The translations under genes were made by a program, and so were the position numbers. Below are positions 1 to 11,737 of a stretch of 64,000 nt of DNA, one piece after another. Each line of letters begins with the position of its first letter. The stretch's first letter is position 1. The notes under the pieces were generated by a model. That model made no database searches and was not told where the DNA came from. It saw only the letters and a list, made by a program, of their open reading frames with translations. The DNA lies in the NCBI GenBank assembly GCA_037044905.1, contig JBAOKB010000062.1:106001-170000 (forward strand), read 5' to 3'. Origin of the DNA: Hortaea werneckii. Its lineage: Eukaryota; Ascomycota; Dothideomycetes; Mycosphaerellales; Teratosphaeriaceae.

Positions 1-2
1 GC

Positions 3-164
3 ACAACTAGCGAAGGAAAGATCTGGGACTGTGTGGTCAACAGAATTGAGAGCTGTATAAAGACGTCTATTCGGATCTTGAGGAGAGCGCTGGAGGCATT
101 CGAATTTCCACAACCAGCAGATCCCCTCCAACGAGAGCCAGATTACACCTTCCTGAATGGGTAA
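3..164 (+). CDS. C-terminal end of an unrecognised protein (partial)
   Basis: Frame 3 is open from the left edge to a TAA at 162-164, giving 53 residues. It reads like the end of a soluble protein: a helical stretch with two cysteines (KIWDCVVNRIESCIK), then a Pro-rich tail ending FLNG. It converges on the DOMON/b561 gene that starts its stop codon at 211. No family can be named from so short a piece, and chance openness of 53 codons cannot be excluded. Confidence 0.3.
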   Translation, partial: TTSEGKIWDCVVNRIESCIKTSIRILRRALEAFEFPQPADPLQREPDYTFLNG

Positions 165-210
165 TCGCTTCTTATGCTTCGTCATACTGAGCCCTAGTCT
201 TCCGTCTCAT

Positions 211-1703
211 TCAAGTTTTAACGACTAGAGCCGGTCGATTCATGTCTCCTCTATGTGGCGCAGGCTGTCGACCCGCCGTAGTGTGTGTCCCCATCTCAAA
301 ACCAAAATGATGCGCAGCGGAGCCAGCGGAGACAGGGGTCTGAATATTTTGGTAACCAGGTCCGAACGTCTTATAAGCTTCAAGACTCTCACGATCGGGT
401 CGGTAAGAAGAAGGTCGACGTTTGAAGAGCAGCCATAGCCGGATGGCAATGAAGATGATGGCTACAACAGCTACGACGATGCCATAGGGAATGTTGTCGT
501 TGTGGTTTTCGGCAAGATCGAAGCCAAGACCGCCGTTGATGAGAGCGAGAAGGATGAGAAGAGGACCAAGAAAGAGATGAATCTTGCTGATGATGGTCGG
601 TTGTTTCGTCCGGCGGTAGATGATATGGTGGACAATGCCGAGACCGAGCTGGATGAAGACCGTTGCGAAGATGATCAAGCCAAGGACTTGATGGCCGGAG
701 TTGAAATCTCTAGACTGTCGCAATATCTGTCAGTTTGGAACATTCTGCAGAACATGTGCATTTGTTGACTTACTCGGTTGTAATGATGCGACAGATGCAC
801 GCCCAAGCCAGACCCAACCAGCACAAAGAGCACACCTACAATCTGCGCAACACCATGCCAGAGCACACTTTGCAGTATCCCCAGCAGCAGCGCACCCAGT
901 GGAAAGACTAGGACGAAAGCCAAACACATCAGAGCTGCGTGCGCCGGCAACGCCCACTCGCTGTCTTCATGCCCGTCAAAAACCTCACTCGCACCCTTCG
1001 TGGCAAACAGGCTGTCGGCCACGGCGCCATTTGCCTCGGGAAGATTGGGCGCAGGGACTCTACCGTAGGTCGTCGATGAGTTTGACGTGGAGACCGTCAT
1101 ATCCATGGTGAAGTGCCCATAGAACTCATGCCGCCGCAGCGGCGCATCAAGTTCATCGCTTTGCAGCTTGCTATCCGAACCGATGGCGAAGATGAAAGGC
1201 TGCTGCTTGCTGGTATAATCCAACTTCATCGAGCCGAAAGACGAGCAGTTCCGACAAAGACCGTGGGAGATCTGGATGCCGCCTTTCTTCGCAGTATTCG
1301 CCGCCGGAGCATACTGGTCGGTGAAGATCGGTTCGTATCGCGGACCTTCAGGATCGTCATCTCCCATCCAGACAGGCTCGCTTTGGCCTTCGCTCGCTCT
1401 GCGTACGGAGGTGACAACGCCTGTGCCATTGACGGCTTTGTACGCTACCATCATTGCTGCGCCGTTCATCCGGTCTCCGATGCCAACTCCGAACCAGGAG
1501 CAAGAGGTTGAAGAGTGCATGTGAATGTAGATATCGCCATTCTGGACGAAGTTCATTGCCACAACATAGGTGGCGTTCGTAGGGGTCGTAGTTGCAAAGT
1601 AAGCAGCAGGCGCATTCGGATCGACGGGGTTGAGAGCAAATGCTGGGTTACTGTAGCCTAAGATGATGGCCAACAGCATTGAGACTGTGCTTTGGGTAAA
1701 CAT
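211..1703 (-). CDS. DOMON (CDH-type cytochrome) plus cytochrome b561 membrane protein
   Basis: Model: complement(join(211..714,774..1703)), 477 residues. The 59-nt intron has donor GTAAGT and an acceptor ending GACAG, and it joins HHYNR to SRDFNSGHQ in phase. Residues 1-24 form a signal peptide. A cellobiose-dehydrogenase-type heme b DOMON domain follows to about residue 195, with a Met in GDRMNG and a His in HEFYGHF as candidate heme ligands. The C-terminal half has five to six membrane helices with the paired histidines of cytochrome b561/ferric reductase (LPAHAAL, HLSHHY, SGHQVLG, KIHLFLG). The family moves electrons across the plasma membrane, but the acceptor here is unknown. I chose the ATG at 1703; no in-frame ATG lies just upstream. 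The family assignment is firm and the substrate is not. Confidence 0.88.
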
Positions 1704-1712
1704 GGCGGGCAA

Positions 1713-3474
1713 TGTGGTCGTAGCAAGATGCTAGTGGGTTGCCAAAGGGTAATTGAAGCAGAAGTATACTTATCTTGCCAATAGGTATGCGTGCGTAATA
1801 TCCGTCAGCAGCCCCTTCAAGCCCACTACAGCTGCGTCACCTGTGCTACTCTGGCATGTAAGAAGATCGACATGATGGATGGACAAGGATTGCTGGCAGG
1901 CGCCGCTGAAAGCTTGGCTCCCGGGCTGAGATGCTGACATGCATAGGGCGGATCTGACATGCATCCAGCCCTCCGACGACTCGTTGTTTTGAAATAAGCG
2001 AGATCGCGTGGCAACAGGACATACAGGATTAAGGTCCAACATCAACTCAGCTGATGAACGTTACTGTGCTATGATTAAGAGGGTCCGGCTGTACTTTCTG
2101 ATTTCTTGTCAGTGGTCGCTTCCTCTTTCCTCGCTTTGAAGGGAGGCGATTCCCATCTCCTCGATCTGGCATTTATATTTGATGCATACAGTGCCGACTC
2201 CCATGCTTTCAAGTCTCTGGAAAGCAATACAAAGCTGTCGTAAGCGGTGCCAAAACGCAGGCCACGGCCTTCGATGAGAAAAATGCAGTTGAAAGTCCCA
2301 AGCAAAGTCGTCGTAGGGCGGCGAGGGCAGCGAGTGTTCGCATCCTGTCGTCTCTTAGGCTAGACGTCTTGTTTTGCTTGTAACGACAGACGCTTGATCC
2401 ACAGGCCAATTCTCACACCACTATACCCGCAAATCCGGTCACGTTGTCTCGTCTCAACCTTTGACATCTCATCTACAGCAATTGCCGACGAAAGAAAGAG
2501 CACCATGCAAGCAATGCTCGACGAACGTCTTTGTTTCGTTTCCGCCAGCGCAAGTCTTCAGTCAATTTTCTCCGGCGATCGTGTCGACAGACAAAGCCTA
2601 AGACTTCCTGCTACCCGAGCCGCTTTCGATAAGTGCGGTGTTCTCACCTTTCGCTGTCCGCCCCACCAGCTCACCTCGTGGCAAGCTCGACATGATTGCC
2701 GGTCTGAACAAACTCTCTCGGTGCTGGCGGTAACCACTGATGACTCGTCTTGGCTCTCAATCACCTTCTTTCCAGCTTCTTCGCCTCGCCTCATCGTTTT
2801 TGGCTCTTTGACGCAGCTTCTACAAACCCTTTACTTCACAGCGTCCTCATGACCATCATCTAGTTGCTGCCTTGGCTTGGCCGTCATCGCACGCTGCGCC
2901 GTGTTCCACATGTTGACAGAGTCCCCTTCCTATGCTGCGGACAATGCCAATGCCACCTGGAATATCACTTTCGCCCATCCCACCGGTACAACGTCTTCGT
3001 TCTATCTTCACAGCTCCTTTGGAGTATGTAAACAGGGACCGACACTTCGGCTTGCCCTTCAACTCTTGCGGTCATGTACAGAGAGGGCACCAGCCAATGA
3101 CGCCATCTCTCCATCCACCTTTGCCTCTCAAGCCACAGCTTTGATGCCGCTAAGGCATTGCTGCGCCTTCAAAACACTATCAAAGAGGGATAATAGCCGC
3201 ACAATCCATATCATCGCGGCGAGGCTGCTGTTGAGCTTGCCGATCACCATCCAGCTGATTGCCGATGGCTTGATATTAAGCAAAGCATGAAAGCCTGAAG
3301 CAGCGCTGAATGATGACTCCGCAGCACATCAATATCAGCTCAAGCCTTGAAGTCGTCTAGACGAAAGTCTCGGCTCACATTGCTCACTAACATTTACCCC
3401 AGATCCCTAGTTTGCAAAGCATCTCAAAGACTCAGGCTCCAGGCCACTTGTATTCTACAAGTACTATCGCGAGA
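1713..3474. other. Gap without a supported gene
   Basis: Several open frames exist on both strands, but none shows a recognisable domain or a clean exon set. The one stretch with protein-like composition is the plus strand from about 2911 to 3023. It is an open segment starting at ATG that runs into a GTATGT donor-like site at 3024; I could not find a partner exon. Confidence 0.3.
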
Positions 3475-4443
3475 CTATAGGAAAAGGCACAGCACGGTCG
3501 AGGCCACCACGACCCAAAGTGCCGCTCGCACTTTATTGGGGCTGCTGCTCGGTGCTGGACCGGTGCCCGGATTACTGGAATTCACCTCGTTCTCCCTGAA
3601 ACGTAGACACAGCGCGTGCGTCTCGGTGCCCGATACGACGGCGAGGTGGACGCGATTGAGCTCGCGCTCGATGAGAGTACGGTTGTCCGCGGAATAGACG
3701 CCCGAGATGAAGCCTCCTAGATGATACGCGCTGAGGTTGTCAAGTTCGTCAAGTTGCACATATTGCGCTGAGCGTATAAATGACGATGGTCAGCCTTCAT
3801 TCCGGCGGCAAATACTTTACTGGACGATCCTGTCCATGCTTGGCTGTCCTTGCGAATACATACCAACACCTGCGCTACCCCAACGTGAGGAGACGCTTGG
3901 ACAAGCTGGAATATCCTCGAATATTGCTGTTCCGTCTGGGGCCCCCAGTTGGCGGATGCACTCCAGATCAACAACCTCCGCACAATTGCCTGCACCGTTA
4001 TAAAGATTCGTCGCGGGGGTGGAAAAAGGCCAATACGTCAGCCCTCGGTCAAATTCGTACGCCAGAAGCTCGTTTTCATTATCAAATACAGAAGGTCGGG
4101 GGAGCCCTGAATCGGGCTGATCCGTCCAGTTCTCCGGCGGGACCAAGTCGTAGAATGTGAATAGAACACGAGGGTCGGGCGCCACTGTGGCGCTCTCGCC
4201 TTGCGCAGGGATCTCAGCAAGAGAGACGGTCAGATTCCACCATTGCACAGTAATGGACGGGCCAACCGCGAAGGATGTAGATGTGGAGAAGTTCGCGCTT
4301 TGACGAGCTGACGATATGTTGTACCATTGATTCAGCGGACTGAGGCTGGAGAAGGCGTCCCCAATGAATGCTCCGTACCAAGCGGAGACTGCAACACCAT
4401 TGCAGATGGCAAGGAAACAGGAGTGTAATAATTTCATGGTCAT
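3475..4443 (-). CDS. Secreted hypothetical protein with GPI-anchor-like tail
   Basis: Model: complement(join(3475..3767,3864..4443)), 290 residues. The 96-nt intron uses donor GTATGT and acceptor CTCAG, and the exon sum is divisible by three. The N-terminus is a signal peptide (MTMKLLHSCFLAICNGVAVS). The body is hydrophilic with many N-glycosylation sequons (NIS, NFS, NLT, NWT, NRT) and few cysteines. The C-terminus has a Ser/Pro-rich spacer followed by a hydrophobic tail (AALWVVVASTVLCLFL) with nothing after it, the layout of a GPI signal or a C-terminal anchor. I recognise no enzyme motif. A cell-wall or surface protein is the reasonable inference. Confidence 0.7.
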
Positions 4444-5224
4444 TCAAGACTGACAAAGCTTACGAACCTGAGGGAAGAGATGATCAAGCGATGTATTTGT
4501 AGTGAGAGGCGCAGCGGCGGCGATGGCATTTATAAATTACGATCCTGTCTCAATATGTTGTCGCCTTGGCGGTTGTTGGCATGAATCCTGAATGCGGGGA
4601 CGGGGTATGCGGGGAGGTCATGCGTTTGTTACGCCAATGGGCTGGGATGAATAATGAACCTCCGTGGAGCCCCCGCATGGAAGAATAGGCTATGTTCAAC
4701 CTTGTACTACAGCACATCATCTTATGATGTCTTCTAGCAGTATGCTGCTGCTTTTGTATAGCTAGAGAGCCATAGGCAAACCTCTAGTATAATGTTCTTC
4801 TGCGACGCTACGATGATATATGCCGACAAAACATAGAGCCTGTCTCTGTCTAATCGTTTCTCAGGTTGGATGTCGAAGTGGCGGTCCAAGTCCACGTTTC
4901 AATGAATAAATTATTTGACAACTCATGCAAGCATTGGCCGACAGTTTGAGACGAGTTCCATACCAGTATGCCCTCCATGGCCGCCGAGTGACGCCAATTG
5001 CAGGCCAAACCGACAAGCGAATCAAGAGGAATCATGCTGAAAGTGGCGCAGTCAAGCGAAGCAGGCTGTGCCATTGGTCCATCGCGCAGCCTTGCAGCAC
5101 ACAGCCCGTCCTGCTTATCTTGGTGATCCATTTCCTCTCCTCGACTTTTTTCCACTTTTCAACGCGCAATCCAAGAATTGGGCATAATAGCAGACGTCAA
5201 CTTCATTTAGAATTGGCAGATTGA
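4444..5224. other. Divergent intergenic region
   Basis: This lies between the start of the secreted protein (minus strand) and the start of the HET gene (plus strand), so it should carry both promoters. It contains AT-richer stretches near 4700-4800. I see no convincing gene in it. Confidence 0.4.
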
Positions 5225-6583
5225 ATGGTGTCAAGGCGTACCTTTGGCTTCAGTGACAGCAATCAACAATATGTCAACGGCGACATGCGACTAATCAACA
5301 CCGAGACACTCGAAATACATGAGTTCTTGCCTGCCGACATTCCTCGCTATGCCATTTTGTCGCACCGGTGGCAGGAAGAAGAGGTCAGCTTCAAGCAGTA
5401 CACCAAGAGACAGAAGTATCCCGAGATCCAGCGGCTCAAAGGCTTCGCCAAGATCGAGCAATTCTGTCGAATAGCGCGAGAGCGAAGGATGGAGTGGGCC
5501 TGGATTGACACTTGCTGCATCGATTCCCGTAGCAGTGCTGAGCTGTCCGAGGCCATCAACTCGATGTGGAGGTGGTATGCCGATGCCGCCGAGTGCTACA
5601 TTTATCTCTGCGACGTACACATGCAGGACGAATTTTCGGATGTTCTGGCTCAAGTGGAACGAAGCGAGTGGTTCACGCGGGGCTGGACGCTGCAGGAGCT
5701 CCTTGCTCCCCGCTTCCGTGTCTTATTCACCGCAAAGTGGGTAAAGATCGGGTTCGTGAAATCTTGGCCAGACTATCAAATCTCCAGATCATCTGGCAAG
5801 GGTTTCTCGAACAACGAAGAATGCTCGCAAAGCCTCGAGCATAAGGTCTCACGCATAGCAAATGTCCCGCTGTCTTGCTTGGTATCTCTTAGTGTGGAAT
5901 CATTCAGCGTTGGCGAACGTCTATCCTGGTCTGCCAATCGCAGGACTTCGCGTCCGGAAGATGTGGCTTACTCTCTGATGGGAATTCTGGGTGTAAATAT
6001 GCCGCTGCTCTATGGGGAAGGTGAACAGAAGGCTTTTATAAGGCTTCAATTAGAGCTACTCAAGAGATCAAACGACACCAGTCTATTTGCTTGGGACTTC
6101 CATGAAGACAGCAAACTTATAAGTGGGGGTTTACTTGCGCTGTCTCCTGCCAATTTCGCGAGATTTCATCGCGGCCCGAATGAGTACCATTACCACTGGA
6201 TCTCCGCGCTGTTGCCTTTCCAGGAGTCTGAAGTCTCTCGAGCGCCTGTCCTGGCTCCTACCATGATGACGAACCGCGGACTCTACCTAAAGGCGGAAGC
6301 CTACCGAATGCACTCGCACAAAGCTTCCTGGGGTCGTGTCTTATGGTGCATCCCGCTATCGAGACAACGGCGTGCTATCCTCCTGGCACATCCAGCGGGT
6401 CTGGATCCCAGATGTACACCAGTTTCAGCCACGCGCACATTTTTGTTAGGTCTGGATGTCTCAAGCGAGAAAGGGTTATTTCTTCTCGACTCGGCGACAG
6501 CAGAAATTTCCGATACCGAAGATTTCGACGCGAGCTTGTCTCTCGAGGTTTGCGAGTTTTACGTCGAACAAGATTACGTGTGA
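5225..6583 (+). CDS. HET-domain (heterokaryon incompatibility) protein
   Basis: Single exon, 452 residues. The HET domain occupies about residues 40-190 with its hallmark blocks in order: RYAILSHRW at 41-49, the WAWIDTCCID block with the ensuing WRWYADAAECYIYLCDV, and WFTRGWTLQELLAP. The family is known from vegetative incompatibility genes of filamentous fungi, where expression triggers cell death after fusion of unlike mycelia. The domain is TIR-related. Many HET proteins begin near MRLINT-like sequence, so the second Met at residue 21 (position 5285) is an equally plausible start. The C-terminal 200 residues match nothing I know and could set specificity. No NACHT or WD repeat is fused to it. 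Confidence 0.93.
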   Translation: MVSRRTFGFSDSNQQYVNGDMRLINTETLEIHEFLPADIPRYAILSHRWQEEEVSFKQYTKRQKYPEIQRLKGFAKIEQFCRIARERRMEWAWIDTCCIDSRSSAELSEAINSMWRWYADAAECYIYLCDVHMQDEFSDVLAQVERSEWFTRGWTLQELLAPRFRVLFTAKWVKIGFVKSWPDYQISRSSGKGFSNNEECSQSLEHKVSRIANVPLSCLVSLSVESFSVGERLSWSANRRTSRPEDVAYSLMGILGVNMPLLYGEGEQKAFIRLQLELLKRSNDTSLFAWDFHEDSKLISGGLLALSPANFARFHRGPNEYHYHWISALLPFQESEVSRAPVLAPTMMTNRGLYLKAEAYRMHSHKASWGRVLWCIPLSRQRRAILLAHPAGLDPRCTPVSATRTFLLGLDVSSEKGLFLLDSATAEISDTEDFDASLSLEVCEFYVEQDYV

Positions 6584-7161
6584 TTAACTTCTGTTGGTGT
6601 AAAATGGAATGGCCTCGTCGCAGAGCTAAGACGTCCGAAGGGCGGCCAAGGTAATTACTGTCGCTGCTACTTGAAGATGCAATCAAGTCATACACGACTG
6701 TTTAATGCTCCTTCAAGACATCGACAGGTGGATTGAAGCGATGTCCACTCCTGTGCGACAGCTCTCGAATATTCCACGATGCGCTATGACTCTGAAGAGA
6801 ACGCGTGCACTGGTGCAGCTAGCTACTGAGCTTCGCAAAATTAGTACTCAGCCTTTGGGCCATTCGCATTATATGCTCTCGGCACTCTCATGCCGATTAG
6901 AACAGATGTAGAGAAGAGCGCACAGTTGACGGCAATCATCAATCCAGCCTTTACGTCCTGAAAATGGGTCATCAACCCAATGACTGCTCTTAGCTAGTAA
7001 GCTGGCAATTTCTACATCCCTTTGACGCTCTTCTTTCAATTTGAACCTTGCGCTTTGATCCTACATGCAATCCGCCGTCAAGTACTTTGGTCGCGCGAGC
7101 GTCGGCTGCACTTCCTGTTCAGAGCTCAGAAGTTCCCTGCGTCTTCATTGCTTCAAACAAG
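6584..7161. other. Convergent intergenic region
   Basis: This lies between the 3' ends of the HET gene and the permease gene. Short frames are present, but nothing is supportable as a gene. Confidence 0.4.
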
Positions 7162-9264
7162 CTAACAGCGGTCTTTCTCTATTAGTGCAACTGGTCCGAC
7201 ATACAGGTGCCTCCCTCTGACCACGTAGTACACCAGTGCAACGCAGAGCACCCCAACAAACATGACGCTTGCATAATTGAGTGTCTCACGGTCGACCTCC
7301 TTGGTCAGAGGGAAGAACGCAAAGATAAAAAGCGGTAAGATGAAACAAACAGCAATGATGTTAATTGCAAGCCCATACCTGCCCAGAGACCATCGTCGTG
7401 ACGGGAGAGGTGCTCCGAAAAGTCGACGCCAGATGAGTGTGCCGATAGTAACTAGGTATGAACCCAGGATTGCGACAGCTCCGAGAGAGCTGATAGATCG
7501 AAGGGCGGTCGTAGAACCGATGTTGATCAGCGAGAGAAGTAGAACGACAACAAATGACACGACCACAGCCCGGAGCGGAATGTTCCAGCCAGGTTGTACC
7601 TGTTGGACACCGTCAGCATAAGTGATCAGCACGTTATTGTTGCAGTCAGTCTACCTTCTCCAGCCAGCTGGACGCTGGAAGTCCTCTATCTCTAGCAAAA
7701 GACCACAGCTGGCGACTCGCCGTCGCAACTTCGCTGAAGCAGCAAGATACTAGAAGGATGATGACGATGGCGACCATGACTGACGAAGCCGCTTTGCTTC
7801 CCGTGGCGTTGTAGAAGATTTGGACGAACGGCTCTCCGGTCCTAGTCTGGAGTACCTCCTCGATGTTTCCAGAGCAAAAGGCCAAAGTGAGGATGACCAG
7901 GAGGCCGAGGCAAGCCTTTGGAGCGACAGACCACATGATGACCTTAGGCAGAGTGATCGATGCGTCGTGAAGCTCTTCGGCTGTCGAGATAGTCAGCGCT
8001 TTCGAGGACCCACAGAGCGATGGAGTCCTGATCTACCCATGTGGACCGTGCAGTCATAACCGATCAAGACATTGAGTGGTGTCACCATTCCTACCAGTGC
8101 CGCAAGTCCCTTGGTGTCCCAGCCTCCAACGTTAGTATAGTCGAAAAGCGCAGTGTTTACCGGCTTTGATGGAGCCATTGCCCAGAGTGGAATCACAACG
8201 ACGAGTACTCCGCAAAGGTGGAGACACAGCAGAATCCCTAGATCAGGGCACATTAGCATTCAGCTATTCAAGCGATGGGCTACCCACCATGAACTCACCT
8301 TCGATGAGTGGCAGCTTGACCGCTAGAACCGTGTTGAAGACGACAGAGGATGACACTACCGCGATGGTGAGGAGTGTCTGATGCCATCTCTCGGGCACAT
8401 ACGACTCATTATTCAATGAAATGAGCGCTTGAATGAGCCCACCGACCATGAAGCACACACCAGCAAGATAGACTTGCCAGCCGATGGCCGAAAGCCAGCC
8501 TGCAAAGACCTGTCAGTGATGCTGTAACGGCTATCGATATCTTGAACGCACTTGCCGACAAGATATGAGAGTGGCTTTTGTACTTTGGGCGACCCCTGTG
8601 GACGATGTGAAGACGTATCAGCTGCTATTGCGCAGAAGAGTCGCTGATTGCAACGTAGGCACTTACTAATTCTGACACCCAATGATATCTTGACCAGTCG
8701 AGTCAGCTAAAGCCCCACGGCTAAAGAATCGAGGGAATGAGAAGCAGCCAGCTCAATTAGTGGAACTCCTCGGATTCTATCCAGCAGGTTCAGGCAGGGA
8801 CTCACTTACTGTCCTCCAGCTGTTGGCGACCTAGAAACAGTCAACTTTCGTCCTGGCCATGTGCTCGACACGAGCGGACTGACATAGATGCTAGCTCGGC
8901 TAGACTGGCGTACACGAAGAGCATACCGCAGGCGTCGACGAGGAAACCTGTTTTCTTAGCGCTGCCCTCCTACACATCTATAATCACATCCTTACCCCAA
9001 AACAGGTTCGGCGTGCCGCCGTCGACCAGAATGAGTTTAAACAATACCAATAATACCTCCCACGATGCCATTACAGTACTGGCAAATCCCAGCATCGTGA
9101 TGAATCTGAAGTTACGCTGTACCGTCATTAGCCTTCAATATTGCCTGTGACATCTGCGTCCCAGCTTTTCGAATTACCCGCAACACTTGCGTCTTGCCCA
9201 GGATCTTCATATCTCTTGCGTCGGCCGCTGTGCCTCTGTATTTCGTTGGCACTGAAGATGACAT
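7162..9264 (-). CDS. Amino-acid/GABA/choline-type permease (APC superfamily)
   Basis: Ten-exon model: complement(join(7162..7599,7655..7980,8037..8237,8299..8499,8556..8595,8667..8688,8810..8830,8884..8947,8996..9116,9178..9264)). The sum is 1521 nt, or 506 residues, and all junctions are in phase. Family motifs cross the junctions: the first helix around MLGFASTVMASWE, then the split motif ASM-SPTAGGQ-YHWVSEL, and later IGYDCTVHM and PGWNIPL. About twelve membrane helices are visible. Such permeases import amino acids, GABA or choline across the plasma membrane, and the substrate cannot be read from sequence. Two exons are only 21 and 22 nt, and the intron 8500..8555 begins GCAAGT, a GC-AG intron. 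The gene looks intact. Confidence 0.9.
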
Positions 9265-10635
9265 CTCTAACCCCGGGCTCGCGATCGTAGGTAGTGATAG
9301 CGGAATCGCCTTTGTTGTCCAAATTTTCGCTGCAGCCGCTTGACAGAGTAAATAAATTTGAATACGCTCTGAAAAAATGGTCAAGCTGTAGTATTGTGTC
9401 AAGATTGAAAAACAGAAAATGGCAGGAAAGAGTAAACACTGGTGTAGTGCACGCCAGAAGCCCAGCATCACCCCTCCCTTTGACTGATAAGGTACTGTAC
9501 GCTCATTCCTACGGATCCTACAATACTTCACCGGACGACGTGCTGCACGGCGACCCAAGAAGGTGTATGCTGCACGACTCCAATACGCTTTTGGACTTCA
9601 CTAACCGATGGTGGCAACAGTAGATTGCATTTGCGGGGTGTATATGCAGCTTGGATGCACGACGTGCGCAGCAAGCGACCAATGCAGGCGTGCATGCAGA
9701 GTGCCGGGACTTGCAGCAACCACAGGCGTCATGGCATGTTCATCCTTTGCCGCAATGCAACAGCCCACCGTCACACTTCAGTTTTCGTCCCAGCTGTCAC
9801 CTGGAGCATATGTTAGATCCTTTGCAGATGTGATTTCTTTCCGAAATTCGCCAATAGCTTCCTGCTCTATGCTGTACGTCTTTCGCCAGGAAATCCGGCG
9901 TATTAACGCCGCGAAAGATTCTCCTTTGACCGATAGACATGTACGAAGGGTATCTGCTACTGTTCTGCCTAGTAAAGCCTTCTCCTCTCTTTGCTCAACG
10001 TTCAATTCTTATTCTCCTGCAGGTAAGGTAAGACCATATCTGGGGATTGCATCGGATGAGACACCGCCTGGGGTCAAATTGGGGCATTGCGAGGTCTAAT
10101 GTTTTCGACCATTCGTTTTCCTCCTCGTCCAAGAGCTGAGATTGAATCTCAGGGAACAAGCCAGCCGAGGGTCAGTTGTTACTACTCTACAATTGAGTAC
10201 ACAAGATCTTATTCAACGCGGCCTCGATCGTATACTTATGCGTAAGCTAATCAAGTAGATTTGTTGTGCGAGTTGCTCAGTCTGGGCATAGATTTCAGGT
10301 TGCACAAGAGCGCGATAGCAAGCCAGGAACAACATTCGACAGGGTACCTATGATGTTCTCGGGCGATCCTGCTGCTTTGTCTTATCGGAATTGCTTGCAT
10401 GTGCTTAGCGTATCCGTCTCACATGTAGCGAGAGCTACACCGTTCTAAGCGTAATCTATATGATTTGTTCTGCTCTCGCTCTAGATAGGACGAGTCCTTC
10501 TAGTGCGGTCCCTATCTAAGCTTTCAAACGGTCAGCGAAAGGTCTTGAGCGTATCTCTTTAGCCCGGCGGTAGACTCACGAACGTGATATGGGTTGCAAC
10601 TATCCGAAGGAAAAAAAAAAAGGAAAAGTAAGGAA
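9265..10635. other. Gap without a supported gene
   Basis: This 1.4 kb lies upstream of the permease. Open frames on the plus strand (for example 9608-10099) lack domain signatures and coding-like composition. An A-rich run sits at about 10611-10622. I see no RNA gene. Confidence 0.35.
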
Positions 10636-11013
10636 TCAATTTGAAAACCATTTGGACTTCATTTCGTTGAACATTCCATCTAGCTGCCCTTTCTTGAATA
10701 ATTGTTTTCGAAAATTCCCATCATCTCCGTCCCTACAATAGAAGAGAACGTTACGCTCGCGCACAACACATTCGGAGATGATGTTGTAGGTAGCCGTAAC
10801 GATAGCTTCGGGGTAGCCAAGGCCGCCTAGGCGATCAACGTTAATGTCAGTATTGTAGGCATCGGTGGCGGCTGGGAGAGGTCGGAAGCGGCAGGCATAG
10901 TTGGCGGCGCGGAAGCGGTCGTCTTTGAGGAACTTGTACGGCGCGCTACGAAAGAGAGAATTGTACACTGAGTTCGGATGTTTAGCATTACCCAATTGAA
11001 TTAATGGAAGCAA
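10636..11013 (-). CDS. Unrecognised protein, C-terminal exon or fragment
   Basis: The open frame of about 125 codons ends in a TAA-type stop near 10636 and has soluble-protein composition (for example GYPEAIVTATYNIISECVV and a C-terminal basic/aromatic tail). It lacks an ATG at its 5' end, and the frame begins next to an AACAG acceptor-like site. It is therefore probably the last exon of a gene whose 5' part lies in 11014-11420, where other short coding-like frames occur. I could not build a complete model. It may be a broken gene. Confidence 0.35.
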   Translation of the reverse strand: MLPLIQLGNAKHPNSVYNSLFRSAPYKFLKDDRFRAANYACRFRPLPAATDAYNTDINVDRLGGLGYPEAIVTATYNIISECVVRERNVLFYCRDGDDGNFRKQLFKKGQLDGMFNEMKSKWFSN

Positions 11014-11737
11014 CTGTTTGACACGATTTTATCTTCACCAACACGCGCCTTCCATGCGCCAGAATGAAGTGAGCTGAAGACAGAGCCTTTACTTAGGCGG
11101 CGCGGGCCGTGAGAACGGTGTTTGCGGCCGCCCTGGGTGTTGTTTGAGTCCGTTCTTCTGTCTTCCAGCCTGCAGCGCTGTACATGGAGACGATCGAGTC
11201 CACAGATTGATTAATTGCCTGAATTGAGAACAGCCTCCATTGTCGCAAGCGTTGCCAACTCAAGACAAGGACGCGTACGCGGACTCTGATCTACGATGTA
11301 TTTCAGCCGCATATGATTGAGGACCCCGTTATGCGAGAGCTTGAATTTGTCTTGACAGTACTTGGACCACTGTAGAAACCACAGATGGCCGTCCTGCTGC
11401 TCGTCTAACGCCATCTCCAAAGCGTTTGATACCGTCCGATACGGCGCCAGAAGCTTTCATCGCATTCATGAGGAAGATGCTTGCATGGCTATTGGAGGAG
11501 AGACAGAGCGCCGAGCAGCTGTTTGGCGATGCTTGGCTGAATAGTTGAGTCGGTATATTTACCCAGAAAATCACCCATGTGAGGAAGCAGCATTAGCATA
11601 GCATTGTGGAGCGTTTTTCTTTTCAGGCTTGCAGGCATTCGATCTGCACGCCAGATGGCCGTCCGTCGCTGCTCCGTACCTTAGTCGGTGCGCAAGCCGG
11701 ATGGATATAGCTATCACATACCTGTAATGTAGCATCA
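11014..11737. other. Unresolved region, possible 5' exons of the neighbouring fragment
   Basis: On the minus strand there are short protein-like frames near 11080-11220 and 11211-11420, but no consistent splice chain joins them to 10636-11013. Nothing firmer can be said. Confidence 0.25.

Noticed and set aside
2394..2852. 152-codon open frame on the plus strand
   Set aside because: It does not begin with ATG in good context, and the translation is Ser/Arg/Leu-biased without motifs, typical of a chance frame.
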